From NCBI GenBank assembly GCA_033398695.1, contig CM065802.1:150770096-150834095 (forward strand): DNA of 64,000 bases, given 5' to 3'. Positions 10,072 through 23,207 of this stretch are shown here, piece by piece. This DNA is from Orobanche coerulescens. Lineage: Eukaryota; Streptophyta; Magnoliopsida; Lamiales; Orobanchaceae. The position numbers and the translations under genes were made by a program. The notes beneath the pieces were generated by a model. The model ran no database searches. It had not been told where the DNA came from and saw only the letters and a program-made list of their open reading frames with translations. Position 1 is the first letter of the stretch. Every line of letters begins with the position of its first letter.

Positions 10072-13000
10072 ATGAAGAAGACGGATGACCCCGAGGCCCG
10101 AATGATCTCGTGTACACTCGATATCCTATCTCAACCTGTGTGTACCCTTTTTGATACCGGTGCATCGCATTCATTCATTTCCGAGTCATGTTTGAGTAGA
10201 CTACGTGCAGGTAGTGCTACTAGTTGTGAGCCTTATGTCATCGGCCTACCCGATGGTAGACGAATTATCGTGTCGTGAGATTCGTAATTGTCCGATCTGG
10301 GCCATGGTCGTGTATGGCCGGCGGACCTAATCGTAGTAGATTTGCCGAGGGACGACGTCATCTTGGGTATTGATTGGATGGATCGTCATGATGCCATCAT
10401 TAGTGTCCGTAAGCGTATGATCACTATCATTTCGCACGATGGGGTGGAATGTGTGTTTCAGGAGGTAATCCCATTTGTTCGGGCAAGGTCATTAATTTGA
10501 TGAAAGCGGTGCGATTACTCGATCGAGGATGTGTTGGTTATTGGTGCTATATGACCAAAACCGAGAAGCCATCGTATTGTTGACGGATATTCCGGTAGTG
10601 AGGGAGTATGCCGACGCGTTTTCCGACGAGTTACAGTTTGCCTCCACGAGGGATGTGGAATTCACGATTGAGTTGGAGCACAGTACGTCCCGATATCGAA
10701 GGCACCGTCTTGGATGGCCCGACGAAATGCGGGAATTAAAGAACCAACTTGAGGAATTGTTCGAGAAGGGTTATATCCGACCAAAGTGCGTCTCGTGGGG
10801 AGCACCCGTGTTGTTTGTCAAGAAGAAGGATGGGTCATTTCGTTTGTGTATCGATTATCGGGAGTTGAGCGAGTGACAATCAAGAATAAATATCCCTTGC
10901 CCCGTATTGATGATCTTTTAGATCAACTTCAGGAGCTTCGGTATTTTCAAGATCGACTTAAGATCTGGATATCACCAGTGCGGATTCGAGCCGGATATCG
11001 CGAGGACGGCGTTTGAACACGCTATGGTCATTATGAGTTCGTAGTTATGCCGTTCGGGCTAACTAATGCACTGCGGTATTCATGGAATTGATGAATCGGG
11101 TTTTCATCGACTTTTTGGATCAGTTTGTTGTTGTCTTCATCGACGATATTTTGATTTATTCGTAGCCGAGAGGATCACGAGGCCCATCTTCATCGGGTTC
11201 TCGGCGTGTTGAGGCGAGCAACTTTTGGAAAGTTTTCCAAGTGCGAGTTCGGATGTCAGTGACTTTTCTCGGACATGTAATTTCATCGGACGGAGTTCGT
11301 GTCGACCCTCAGAAGACGGAGGCTATTCGAGATTGGTTACCTCCGAAGAATGTTAAGGAAATCCGGATTTTCCTCGGATTAGCGGGTTATTATCGGCGAT
11401 TTGTGGAAGGATTTTCCAAAATTGCTCAACCTTTGACGAACCTTTTGCGAAAGGATAAGAAATACACGTGGTCCGACGCGTGTCAGCAGAGTTTTGAGGA
11501 ACTCAAGAGCCGGTTAATGACGACTGTACTTTCCTTGCCGCGAGGGACGGAGGGATTTGTGGTTTATAGTGATGCGTCCGGCGGGGTCTCGGATGTGTGC
11601 TCATGCGAGCGGAAGGTTATTGCTTATGCTTCACGGCAATTGAGACCTTACGAGGTTAATTATCCGACCCACGACACGGAGCTAGCGGTAGTGGTGTTCG
11701 CTTTGAAAATATGGCGTCATTATCTTTATGGCGTTACATCGAATATTCACCGATCATAAGAGTTTAAAGTATATATTTACTCGAAGGAGTTAAATATGCG
11801 GCAGAGGCAGTGGTTAGAATTAATCAAAGATTACGATATCGAGATCCTTTACCACCCGAGGCAAGGCGAACGTTGTCGACGCCTTGAGTCGCAAGTCCGT
11901 TCGGGAGCGGATGCTTGCTCGTCTAACAGTTCGAAGGAACTTGGCGGGAATTCCTTAGACCGAGATCGAGTCAGCCCTTGGCGAGTTCGAGCGGCTTTGT
12001 ATGTTAGAGATTTCATCGTCACTCGAAGAGGTAATCGGGGAGAATTAGAGTTCGGACCCTTCATTGTTGCGCATCCGTGAGGATGTGGCTCGGAAAGCCC
12101 CTGGATTCGTGGTCCACGAGGATGGACTTTTGAGATTTAAGAATCGGTTGTGCGTGCCGCGAATGACGAGTTGAAAAACTCGATTTTGAGAGAAGCTCAT
12201 GCTACCCCTTATTCTGTTCATCCGGGGTCCCAAGATGTACAAGGACTTGAAAGCGAATTCTTGGTGGAGTAATATGAAGCGAAGTCGCGAATTCGTTTTC
12301 GAGATGCTTAACTGTCAACAAGTTAAGATTGAACATCGGCGGCCGTGGGTATGCGAAACCTCTTCCTATTCCCGAGTGGAAGTGGGAAGACATTTCTATG
12401 GATTTCATCACGAGTTTGCCGGCAGTCGCCATGGCATGAATACGATCTGGGTGATCGTGGACCGCTTAACTAAATCGGCTCATTTCCTTGAGATCAAGGA
12501 GACGTGGGGTCGAGAGACTTGCTCAAGCTGTTCATCAAAGAGATAGTCGGACTTCACGGTACTCCTAAGAGTATCGTTTCCGATCGTGACGGACGATTTG
12601 TGTCTCATTTTTAGAAATCGATTCATCGTGCTATGGGAACTCGGCTCAATCTCGATCTGCTTTTCATCCTCGGTCAGACGGACAATCGAGAGGACTATTC
12701 GGACATTAGAGGACATGTTGAGGGCATGCGTCCTCGATTGGAAAGACGATTGGGAAGCCCAACTACCATTGATCGAGTTCACGTATAATAATAGCTGGCA
12801 TGCTTCCATTAAGATGGCACCTTACGAGGCCTTGTACGGTCGTCGTTGTCGGTCTCCTTTGTGTTGGGATGACTTATCAGAATCAATCGGCACCGAACCC
12901 GATATGCTTATAGCCGCCCGGGAGAAGGTAGCTTTAATCAGGAGTCGTATGTTGACATTTCAGTCGGCGAAATCCTATGCAGATAATCGTCGTCGACCAC

Positions 13001-13434
13001 TAGAGTTCGAGACGGGTGACCACGTTTTGGTCAAGGTATCCCCGAGTCGAGGTATTTTCTGTTTTGGGAAGAGGGGAAAGTTGAGTCCGAGATTCATTGG
13101 ACCGTTTGAGATTTTGGACCGAGTGGGCGAGTTAGCTTATCGATTGGCTTTACCTCCGGCGTTGAGCCGAATTCATAATGTGTTTCATGTCTCTCAATTG
13201 CGGAAGTATGTTGCCGACCCGAGTCACATACTCCAGTTCGACGAAATCGAGATCGCCGACGATCATTCATATGAGGAACGTCCTATTCGAGTTCTAGAGC
13301 GGCGAATCAAACAGTTGAGGAATAAGACGATTCCTTTGGTTAAAATTCAGTGGTCTAGACACGGAGTCGAAGAGGCTACTTGGGAAACCGAGGATAGTAT
13401 GCGGGAGAGTTATCCCGAGTTGTTTGACCCTTAG
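10072..13434 (+). pseudogene. pol: A1 pol: protease, RT, RNase H, integrase, chromodomain; frameshifted
   Basis: The order of domains is that of gypsy elements. Protease has [10 protein letters not shown] near 10150. RT follows from about 10580, with [20 protein letters not shown] near 10800 and catalytic FIDDILIYS near 11140, the latter followed at once by TAG. RNase H has YSDAS near 11563 and a HYLYG block near 11720. Integrase has zinc-finger remnants near 12200, VIVDRLTKSAHFLEI near 12450 and a nearly clean C-terminal frame at 12700-13434. This ends with VKIQWSRHGVEEATWETE, a chromodomain-like tail that in chromoviruses is thought to guide insertion to marked chromatin. At least eight small indels or stops interrupt it. 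Compared with A2 and F, most changes are single-base losses. Confidence 0.9.
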
Positions 13435-13452
13435 TTTCGGGGACGAAACTCC

Positions 13453-13468
13453 TTTTAAGGGGGGGGTA
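13453..13468 (+). other. A1 polypurine tract
   Basis: TTTTAAGGGGGGGGTA ends one base before the 3' LTR and follows the conserved TTTCGGGGACGAAACT block seen in the same place in C, E and H. Confidence 0.8.
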
Positions 13469-16110
13469 TGTAATACCCGGTTGTAATTCATTCATTTTCA
13501 TTCAGTAATTATCAGTCTGTAATTGTCACTCAGTGATTCTCACTCGTTAATAATCACTCATCATTCTTGTTTCATTCATTTGTGTTCACTGTTGGCATGT
13601 TGAAATCGTATATCAGTTACCGATCGGCATGTCATCTCCGTTTACTGATCGACGGGAGTATTATTATTATTTTCATCATGATTGGTAGTCGTATACTGGG
13701 AGCATCATCTGTTGCTTGTTTTAGACTTGTTCATTTTCATATTCGTATGTTATGTCGGATCATTCATCAGTCGTAGTGAGGAATCGGAGATCTCAGAATT
13801 TTCAACTTGGCCAGCATCGAGTTACGGCCGTAAGGACCTTGGGTTACGGCCGTAACAAGGGTTCGTGTTTTTCAGGCCTTTTGGACGAAAGGGGCTTACG
13901 GCCGTAAGGTCTTGAGGTACGGCCGTAAGTTGAGCGAATCTGGCCGTAAGGCTGGTCGATTCTGGCCGTCGCGTCAATGAGCTACCGAGACATCTTTGGC
14001 GAGGTGATTTACGGCCGTAAGGAAGGTGAGATACGGCCGTAAGTGGTGTTCGTAAGTTTTGGGTGTTGTCGACCAAGGGTGACTTACGGCCGTAAGGGTT
14101 GCGGCATACGGCCGTAAGTCGAGGCGAGTGCGGCCGTCTGAGTTGGCGATTCTGGCCGTCTGTGAGCAAGGTGCCTGGCCGTTTTCGGCGAAGAGGGCTT
14201 ACGCCCGTAAGATTGGCGGATACGACCGTATCATCGAAATTCGGCCGTAAGGTGTGCGGATTCTGGCCGTAAGGGTGTCGACGGATGTTTTTGGCGAAGG
14301 CGGGTTCGCCGTAACTCGGGGATCGATTCTGGCCGTAAGTCTGTCGGCGAGCTTTCGGACGAAGCAGTTCGGCCGTCTGAGTTGGCGATTCGGCCGTAAG
14401 GCCGTTGACTTGGAAAGTTACGGCCGTAAGAGGGCGAGTTACGGCCGTAACTTCCGATGCAGCAATGACTTGGCGGGTCATTTCACCTCACTTTTTCATT
14501 TTCCTTCTTCATCCGAGAGAGTGTTGAGAGAGTGATTTCATCATCATCAATCACTTGAGTGTGTAATCTTCATCATCTTCATTCCTTTGGGAAGCTTGGA
14601 TACTCGTTATAACTCGTGTTCATCGGATCGAAGTGGTTGGATCTTCAAGAGGTAATTTCTTCAACACCTTGGATTTCGATTTTGTGTCGAGATATAATGT
14701 TTTGGACGTTATAATCATGTTATATGAAGGGATATGTTTATGATTATGAGTTTGTATAAGGATTCATTGGATTATTGAGAGATTTATTCAAGAACACTTT
14801 GAATATCGAGTTGGATTTGGGGATTCCGATTAATAGTTGTTATAATCACGTTTTTGATATTCTTAACGGACTATTGATCGTATGGGAGATGTTTTATTGA
14901 TTTGAAGCACTTCTTGGGGATTTGAGATTGGTATTGTTGAGGTTTAGTTGTAATCAATCGAAGTTGGACTCAAAGTGTTCGATATAATGCCCCTATGAGC
15001 TTGGTTTAATCGTATCGACGTCTTGAGTTCGTTATATTCGTATTTAATTCGTTATTGATCGGATTGTTGGTAATTGTATTGAATTAAGGTTGTTCGAGCG
15101 ACCGGTATCTTGGTTAGGACGTTGTTCGTGGACGGACATTCTTCATCGGTATTGAGTAAGTTAATTCTTACTCGGTTAAAAGGATACTCATTCCTTTTGT
15201 TGTTGATTGCTCATAATCATAATTCATTCATCATAATATTAATCATTTCGAGACTTGTAATTGTCGAATAATCATTTCATTCACGAGGAACGACGGTTCC
15301 AAATCATTTCATTGGGTTATCAATCACGTCACTATTACTTTCATATCGGTGAGTCATCTTGGCCTTGTCTAATTATTATTCATTAATATTCATCATGGTC
15401 ATTCTCGTTCATGTGACCTTAGGGTTCATATTGCGTGGCGGGTGTGGTGTGTGGAATTTTTAGTCGGGCACACGATGGTCATGTATTGGGTTCACCGATA
15501 CATTGGACCGTGCACACGGTAACGCTTACCTCCGTGAGACTAATTAGATACAAGGGCCGGGTGTGTCCGGTCATTCGTCTTGTACACTTGCACGAGAACA
15601 TTACGGGCGTACTATGATACTCCTCTTCACGTAATTCATAATTAAGAATATTTCATAACTTGATTAATTCATGATTGTGTAATTTCAACCCTTGAGGATT
15701 GTTGTTACGTATGGCGGCCGTTGGGGGATTTTGTTTTCAGGTCACGGCAAGGCAAAGGCACGGGAAGAGCATGTTGACGGCGACGAGTCCCAGTGATACT
15801 AGTAGGGGGCCCCAGTCATTCCGTGTGTTCAGTCATTTTCAGTCATTTCAGTTATGTTTTCACTTGTACTTTTCCGCTGCAAAATTCCGTTTGAGATGTT
15901 CATTTATTCAGGGTGGTGTATTTTATCTCCATATAAAATATACTAGTATTCATTTTGTCTGGTATAATGTACTTAAACTCCTCATCGGAGTATTTGGTAA
16001 TATAATGTGGTTCGGTACTACAATTATATTATTTAATTCATCATTTTCATTCGCCCGGTGGGTCGATCGGGATTCACGACCGTAATATCCGCCTAGTTTG
16101 GGGTGTTACG
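13469..16110 (+). repeat. A1 3' LTR
   Basis: TGTAATACCCGG start; ends GGTGTTACG where the 5' copy has TTACA, so the last base has changed. It matches the 5' LTR closely outside the palindromic array. Confidence 0.93.
13822..14450 (+). repeat. Palindromic array, A1 3' LTR
   Basis: Same array as in the 5' LTR, but several TTACGG half-sites read TTCTGG or TTCGG and there are many 1-3 base indels (for example near 13937, 14236, 14260, 14312 and 14367). Confidence 0.88.
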
Positions 16111-16115
16111 GTGCG
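16111..16115. repeat. Target-site duplication of A1, right copy (GTGCG)
   Basis: Matches 5666-5670. Removing A1 and one copy restores a C' palindromic unit (CAGCGTGCGCTA). Confidence 0.85.
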
Positions 16116-16727
16116 CTACACTGCCGGTTAGCGCGCGACCTTCCGGCCGTGGCGTGCGCTCGCCGGTTCTGCCGCACCCGTCCGGCCGGTGCCTGTCGTC
16201 CGGCCGATCCATACCGTCCGGCGATCCACCGCCGTGGCTCGACGACCCGATTTCCGAAAACGTACGGAACGAACACGACGAAAAGTTCGCGGACAACATA
16301 AACGACTCGAAATGAAAGCGTAATACCATAATTAGTCATACGCGACGAAGAAACGGGTCGAGACAACAATTACAGATACAGATACCCGTAACTTTCAAGA
16401 AATTACAAAATGGCCCAAAACGCCCGGAAATCACGATACGTGATCGAATAACCAAACCGAAGTTCACAACACGTCTAACAAATTTAAACGGACTTGCGGG
16501 AAACTCGAAACAACAGTTTCGGACAAGATTCGCAAGAATCGAACTCAAGTGCGGAAAAGTCGCTAAAAAGCACAGAACTCAACGAAACGACACCGAAACG
16601 AACTCGGATGTCAAAAAGTGTAGAATTAATCATTCTCAGAATGACGAAACGGTCATGAGCGAGTCGTCAAAACGGACTCCGACCGAAAAAAAATTTTTAC
16701 CGAAAATCGAAAATTGTGGATATTACA
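16116..16727 (-). repeat. C' LTR, 5' (right) part, minus strand
   Basis: On the minus strand the LTR begins TGTAATATCCACAATTTTCG at 16727. The stretch near 16236-16280 resembles the C LTR near 38010-38050 (CGACGACCCGATTTTC-like word followed by CGAAAACG). Array units continue at 16129 and 16150. No gene is present. Confidence 0.75.
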
Positions 16728-16999
16728 TTTTGGCCGGGTTCATTTGTCTGTTGTTTATTGGTTATTTCAATAAGTACTCGAGTACGAAGTCAATTATGTT
16801 GAATTTGAATTTGGTGATGTATTATTAAGTTCCTGTTGAACAATTGTACTTTCAGTATTTGGTCGGAAATGTTGTATCTTAATTCCGATATTTCCATTCG
16901 TAGTATTTCTTAATGTCTGTTCAATTCTTCAGCCTTGTAAATCCTTATGTAAAGGATTTACGGCGCTGTAATATTCCTGAATATATCGGGGGTGTTACA
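16728..16999 (+). repeat. D: 3' end of an LTR, plus strand (remnant)
   Basis: Ends TTACGGCGCTGTAATATTCC..GGGGGTGTTACA, a chromovirus LTR terminus resembling the C LTR end near 40710-40740. Its left side is cut by C'. Its right end abuts the CACTA transposase, so D probably inserted into that gene. Confidence 0.65.
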
Positions 17000-18169
17000 G
17001 CTTTCAAATTGAATCTCTCTTTTTGATGTACATCGAACACTTCTACACCTGTTTCCCAAAGCATCTTCAAATCATCAAGCAGAGGAGCCAAATACACATC
17101 GATATCATTTGCAGGCTGTATTGGACCAAAAATTATCAATGATAACATCATATACCTTCTTTTCATGCAAAGTGTAGGGGATAAGTTGTAGGTGACCAAA
17201 ACAATAGGCCAAGTACTATAAGTGCTACTCAAGGATCCAAATATATTGAACCCATTTGTAGACATAGCAAGGCGTAGATTACGCTTTTGTTTGGCAAACT
17301 CGGGGAATTCCCCATCTATAAACCTCCACTGTGGGGAGTCAGCTGGGTGTTTAAGCATTCCATCATCTTCTCGGCCATGGAAATGCCATGTCAACTTCTC
17401 TGCATCTCCCGCATTAGAAAATAGCCTTTTAAACCTCGGTATCATTGGAAAGTACCATAATACCTTCGCATGCACTCTTCCTTCCTCTTTATTGTACCGG
17501 TAGGCATTACAAACTAGACAGCTCGCTAATGATTCATTCTCATTTCGAAACAACATGCAATTGTTAGGGCAAGCATGAATTTTCTCATGAGGTAAATCCA
17601 TTGCGCTTAATGACTTTTTTGCCTCATATGTACCACATGGATGGACATTGTCATCCGGAATCATGTCCTTTACCACTTCCAGTATCATACTAAAGCTCTG
17701 ATCAGTCAAACCATGACCTACATTCAAGTTAAACACCTTAAGTATGGCGTACAATCTCATATACTTAGTGCAACCTTCATATAGAGGCTTCTCGGAGTCA
17801 TTTAACATGCTCTAAAACTTAGAAGAATCTTTATCAAAATTTTCCTCTACTACATGGAGCATTTCCTCTAACCTATCCCCCTCATGTGTATTATGACCTT
17901 CGCAAACATTATCCGAAGAAGTACCAACTAAAGCTCTTACATTCTCCATGCCATATCCAACAGGTGTATGTTCTATCAAATGCCCATTTATCTAAATGAT
18001 TAAGTATTTCTTCAGGTCTTTTATGTAAGAAACTATGGCACATGAAGCAAGGACAAGGTAGCTTGGAGCGGCCTCCACCATTCTTAACTGCAAACTTAAC
18101 GAAATCCCTTACACCTGCTTTATATTCTGGGTCACCCGTCTCTTTGGTTGATATCCAACTTCGATCCAT
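17000..18169 (-). pseudogene. CACTA transposase (TNP2, Transposase_21 type), truncated and broken
   Basis: This enzyme would bind the element ends and catalyse cut-and-paste movement. The N-terminal piece (18169 to about 17950) starts MDRSWI and has the transposase-associated domain with a CPCFMC metal-binding-like motif and YTCWIWHGE. A frameshift near 17950 follows. The second piece (17949 to 17000) has an in-frame TAG just before the ATG at 17808. It then shows the conserved core: YEGCTKY, ACPNNCMLF, a C..C pair, DGMLKHPADSPQW and NDIDVYLAPLLDDL. The C-terminus is missing at the D junction. The 17808 frame runs on into D, which is not part of the gene. Confidence 0.88.
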
Positions 18170-21100
18170 TTAGATTTTCTATAGCAATAACTGGAATTGA
18201 AAAAATATTGTATAAAATATTCATATATGTTGAGTTGTTCACAAATATACACTTACTAGTTCATACTAGGTCAATAGTAATTTTGAAAAGTAATTTGGCA
18301 CATAAATCACACAAACAACCAAACAAACTAACACAAATCCGATATCTTTATCATCTAAATCAAATACAATGATGATAACATACAAAGTATATTAAAAATA
18401 AAAACAAAAACAACTTTACCTAAATCAGCTGTCACTCTTTGCTCACACGTAATTCCTGAAAAAGATACAACAATGACACCTTGCCCTGCCTCACAACTAG
18501 AGTTTCTGCAAATAGGCTAAACCTCACTACTAGCGTTTGTTATTTAAATGAAATATGTTCCCCTTAGACAGTCTCATTACAGGATATATCCTGCTAAAAC
18601 AGGGCATTACATTCCATGACTACTATAGAAAATATACTAACACAAAACATATATATTCTAACTATGAAGATGAAGAGAATACATTTGTATTCAGGAGTTT
18701 ACCATCTTCTGTCAGTTATTTTAAATCAATTTAAGGAATCAATCAGAACAACATAAGACATGAATATAACACAGCATGGGATGGTCTGATCTTTCTCATA
18801 AGATTGATGAATAGGTTCCTCCAGTACAAGTGCAAAGGCTTCTACATATATGGAGAGATCTATACAAGTTTTAAAAACAACATAAACGTTATTATATATT
18901 CATTACAATTCACAAAAAATGGATAATTACAGGAACTAAATACAAACATGAAGAATTTATTATAATTTTAAAGTATAAGTGGGTTCTTCTGTAATTAGAT
19001 TAAACATCATGAGTCGCTTTATAAGGTAAAATACAAACATTGAGGGATTATTTGTAAATTTAAAACATAGGTGAATTTTTTTGTAATTAGACTAAACCAC
19101 TGGAGTAGTTTCTGTAATTAATAAACCTGCACAAAGTACCAACAATTTAGTCTCATTATTACTATATATTATAGATGTCTTTCAAAACTATAAATAACGC
19201 ATCACATTTGTTAATTTTACAATCGCACCTCAAGGAGGATGCATTTGTTAAATACATGTCTCAAAACATTGTTACACATATCACACCAGTCCTTCTAAGG
19301 AGTCGTAATCATCCCCCAGAAAGTCACTTTAGTCCCAAGATTGCAAGCTTGTACACCTATGAGACCGAACAGAAGATTATACTACCTCACCTTTTATCCC
19401 AATGAATACTGCATTCGAAACGGTTAGAGGTACATGGCATTGTTATACCTATCATACCAGTCCTTCCAAGGAGTCGTAATCGTCCTCCAAGGAGTCCTTT
19501 CGGTCACAAGATTTCTGACCTATATACCTCCTATCGTATAAAACCCAATATTCCTATCCGTATCGTATCCTATATTTTCAGAATTTACTGTATCGCCGTA
19601 TTGTATATGAAACGTGTATCCTATCCATGCAACGTAGAACATAATACTACATCACCTTTTATCCCAATGAATACTGTATTCAAAACGGTCAGATGTATGT
19701 AGTGTTGTTATACCTATCAGACCAGTCCTTCCAAGGAGACGTAATCATCCTCCAAGGAGTCCTTTCGGTCGCAAGGTTCCCGACCTATATACCTCCTATC
19801 GTACAAAACACAAGATTCTTAATCATAGCCATATCGTATCCTATATTTTTAGAATTTATTGTATCGTTGTATTCTATATGAAACACGTATCCTGTTCTTG
19901 CAACGTAGACCATCATAAAACACTGCTAGATAGTTCTCTAGATTCTTCATCGTGCTGTACATATATATGCTCAATTTAAAACTACTACTGCCATAAATAA
20001 AATATACACCATTAAAGAATATTAATAAGATTACTTCCAGAATACTATTATCCCTCTGAATATAGGTTCTTATATGGTAATCTTGCTCAGAAAATTGCTA
20101 ACACATAAGAACATAGAGAAATAATGCACACACAAGTAGTGATCAAATATCATAGAGAATGACTGTCAAAATGATTTATTTTTTAAGGACAAAATTCTAA
20201 AGTTCTCTTAATCATCAAGAAGGATAAAAAGTAGTCATAATTTCTTCTGCTTCTTAGTTCTTATTTTTTTTTTCAAATGTTAATAGACTCCATAGTTGCA
20301 CCTGTAAACCATTCGAGTTTAATATTCAAAAAGACATGGTCCATATATTAAGCTAAAATATCTACACACTACATATGTACATGGACAAAGGTAAACATGA
20401 CAAAAAAAATGCGCACATGCAATACACACAAACGCGCATAGGACAAATTCAAGAAATACCTCTGGATTTTTTTTTTTTTTTTGGCAAGTGAAGCCCCAAT
20501 CGTCTTTTTTCCAGTCTTCTTATGATAAGAAGAAATTAGTTCTTTCAAAACATTTGCCTATTATAAAATTTCCAACTAAAGTCGGCATTTACCCTTTCCA
20601 TGTTCATGATGTCGTAGGCATTTCCCCTTTCTATGTCCAGGATGTCGTTCGGAAAAGGTAAAATAGATCAATATGCTTCTTCTGCTTTATTTCCTTAGTA
20701 TTGTTTTTATTTCACTTAATTAATCAACGATGTTATAACTGCAGAAAAAAATAGAACAAGAACGTGACAGCTTATGATAAAACATTAAAACTCACTTAAG
20801 TAGAAAAATCAAGATGACCTAATAGCCACCGAAAAATTCCTGCCGAGCTTATGAACGCTAAACAGAATGAATTCCAAAGCATCCTATACAGAACAATAAA
20901 AATCATTTAAGTAGAAAACTAACCCCCGAGACCAAAGCCCACTAATTACTTAAATAAACATATTCAAATAAAATAAATTAAAAAAAGAAGATGAAAGTAG
21001 CAGCAGCAACAACAATAAATCGATCTCTAATGGAGTATGATTGCTAACTAGTTTTCTGACACAATAATATCATACTTTTTCTTGGAAATACGATTATTCA

Positions 21101-22975
21101 TAAGTTAATTCATACATGACTATCATAAACACGGAATCTAGTAAAATTTACAATCTGCACAAGATAAACAATTATCATTATAAACACGAACAAAAAACAT
21201 GATAATTTTTAGAAACTAAAGGAAAATCAATAAACAAAATGTAACAAAAAAGCTGAAAAATTGTCAGGTTTGGTAATTGGAATAAAAGTCTTTTGCAAGT
21301 TAAATATAAACATAAATAAGAGATAGTTACTTCGATGCGTTACAGGAAATCCTTTATTTAACTGGATCACATAAAAAAATGAGCCAAAACTAAACAAAAA
21401 AATTGATTTTGTAATGAAAATCCAGATCTCATATGCACAGAAAATGTAGGAAATACATATAAAGTAAAAAAATGTCCTTGAGAAGAACGTTGGTGTACCT
21501 GGCAGTTTTCTGGCAGTTTCTTAAGAGTATCGGCTATTCAATGGCGCAACCTTAGGTTCAACATATCCTACAAAAAATATCACATGGAAATATCCAAAAT
21601 CGATAATCTAAATTTTAAAAATGAAACTAAAACTGAGATAATAAAAAAAAAGAACAAAAATGGAGGTCAAGAAATAAATCAATTACCTGTAAAGAAGAGA
21701 AAAATCACCATTAAATTACATGATATCATAGACTTAAAGTTGCAACTCTTGACAACAATTATGGGAAGTGGCAATTACCTGTAATGAAGAAACAGATATA
21801 TGTGTTGACAAAATTACTCTAAAACAAAAATCGGCGACCTAATATCCATTCAACCAAACAAAATCGAACGAAAAATGGAAATTTAACTACTAAAAAAACT
21901 CGTATCACCGGTGATGGGGTGGCCGGGTGGGTAATTCATCGGTCGGCTTGCCAGAGTGAGGGCGGTCTGCTGGAATGAGGTCAGCAGTCAGGCTTCCTGT
22001 ATATTTGCCCTAGCTAGTCGAGGAGTAAGGAAGAAGAAAGTTATACAACAGACGGACGGTTAATTAAGAAGAGAGTAAGTAAGAAATAAACGAGCTTCCT
22101 ATATTTTTTTAATTCAAATTTCGATGTCGAAATTTAACACATGCAAGTAACACTATAAAAAACAGTTTTATGGTGCACCATTATCATGATCATAAACACA
22201 GAATAAAATCAAAAAATTAAAAATAATATTATTTTTTGAAAAAAAATATAATTATATAGACGAAACTGTAAGAACAAATGCATTATCTAACAGAAACACA
22301 CACAATGTAAAGCCTGAAACATATTGGGGTTTATTATTAATTTATAGCAAAATCCCCAAAAAACTTGTAAAATACCGCATGGCAGAAGCGAAAGTTCCCA
22401 ATATTTCCGAATCCGACAACATAAAATGGAAAAGGAGAAACAACTCGCACATCAACAAAACTGAAAATCACCTAATTATCTTATTTATTGAAAAAAAATA
22501 AGAAAAAAAATGAAAAGGAACACAGAACATCATACACAAACCAAATAATGGTAACAAAGCGTAATAATAAAAAAACATAAAAAATAAAAATCACGACTTT
22601 AACACATGCAGACATAAGAAATCACAGCGGATTGATGAAGAAGGTTTTTTTTGCTAACCACATGTGCAAATCACATATGCTAACCTTTGCTAATCACATG
22701 TGCTAACCTTTGGGCTTTGAAGAAGGGTTTTTTTGCTGCCGCCTAAAAGGAAGAAGAGCACGGTGATGAGTATTGAGATAAAAGAAATTCAGTAGAGCTG
22801 AGACTAGAGGTCTCAACCGGTGGCAAAGATCACCGCCAAGGGATTAGATACTTAGAGGGACGGAGAGTTCTTGAGAGAGATGGAGAGATTAGAGTGGACG
22901 AGATCTAGAAAAATAGCTGGGGCTTTGTGTATTTGCCCTAATTTGAAGAAGAAAGGACGAGACCGGTTAAGTTAA
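18170..22975 (-). other. CACTA internal non-coding region
   Basis: Very AT-rich, with no conserved protein seen. It should hold the 5' exons or introns of the transposase and of a second (TNPA-like) gene, but I recognise none. Two GC-richer patches (about 21900-22020 and 22740-22960) share GT(A/G)TATTTGCCCTA and a GAAGAAGAAAG-like tail and may be duplicated promoter or leader sequence. Confidence 0.5.
19389..19915. repeat. 264-bp tandem duplication inside CACTA
   Basis: CACCTTTTATCCCAATGAATAC starts at 19389 and 19653. Each copy carries the same AGTCCTTCCAAGGAG, TTCGGTC, TATACCTCCTATCGTA and CGTATCCTATATTTT blocks in order. A weaker partial copy lies before it, at about 19230-19388. Confidence 0.85.
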
Positions 22976-22979
22976 ACAA

Positions 22980-23205
22980 CAGGTCTCTTAGTTTTTAGAC
23001 TTTAGAGACCCATCAACAAAAACAATGGGTCTCTTATTTCTTACACATTAGAGACCCGTTAACTCGAATAACTGGTCTCTAAAGTCTCTCACAAAAAAAT
23101 GACGGGTCCATTTGACATATTAGAGACTTGTTGTTTATAATATTAGGTGTCTTATATTAAAGAGACCAATTACCTTTACCATCGGGTCTTTTATTCTGAA
23201 TCTCG
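22980..23205 (-). repeat. CACTA subterminal repeat array
   Basis: About ten copies of a TTAGAGACCCGTTA-like word in both directions, near 22982, 23003, 23024, 23049, 23072, 23101, 23119, 23145, 23159 and 23182. CACTA elements carry such clusters next to their ends as binding sites for the TNPA-type protein. Confidence 0.85.
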
Positions 23206-23207
23206 TT

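Larger units (their letters stand above)
5671..16110 (+). mobile_element. A1: complete chromovirus (Ty3/gypsy, Tekay/Del-like), coding region degenerate
   Basis: Two LTRs of 2,641 and 2,642 bp, a TGGTATCGGAGC primer site, gag, protease, reverse transcriptase, RNase H and integrase in gypsy order, a polypurine tract, and a 5-bp target duplication. Pol ends in a chromodomain-like segment, which places it among chromoviruses; the long LTRs and [13 protein letters not shown] catalytic motif fit the Tekay/Del group. The gene region has many frameshifts, so the copy is defective. The LTRs are nearly identical outside the palindromic array, which suggests a recent insertion. Confidence 0.93.

Noticed and set aside
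21584..21784. 66-codon frame in CACTA
   Set aside because: Lys/Asn/Ile-rich in AT-rich DNA; chance frame.
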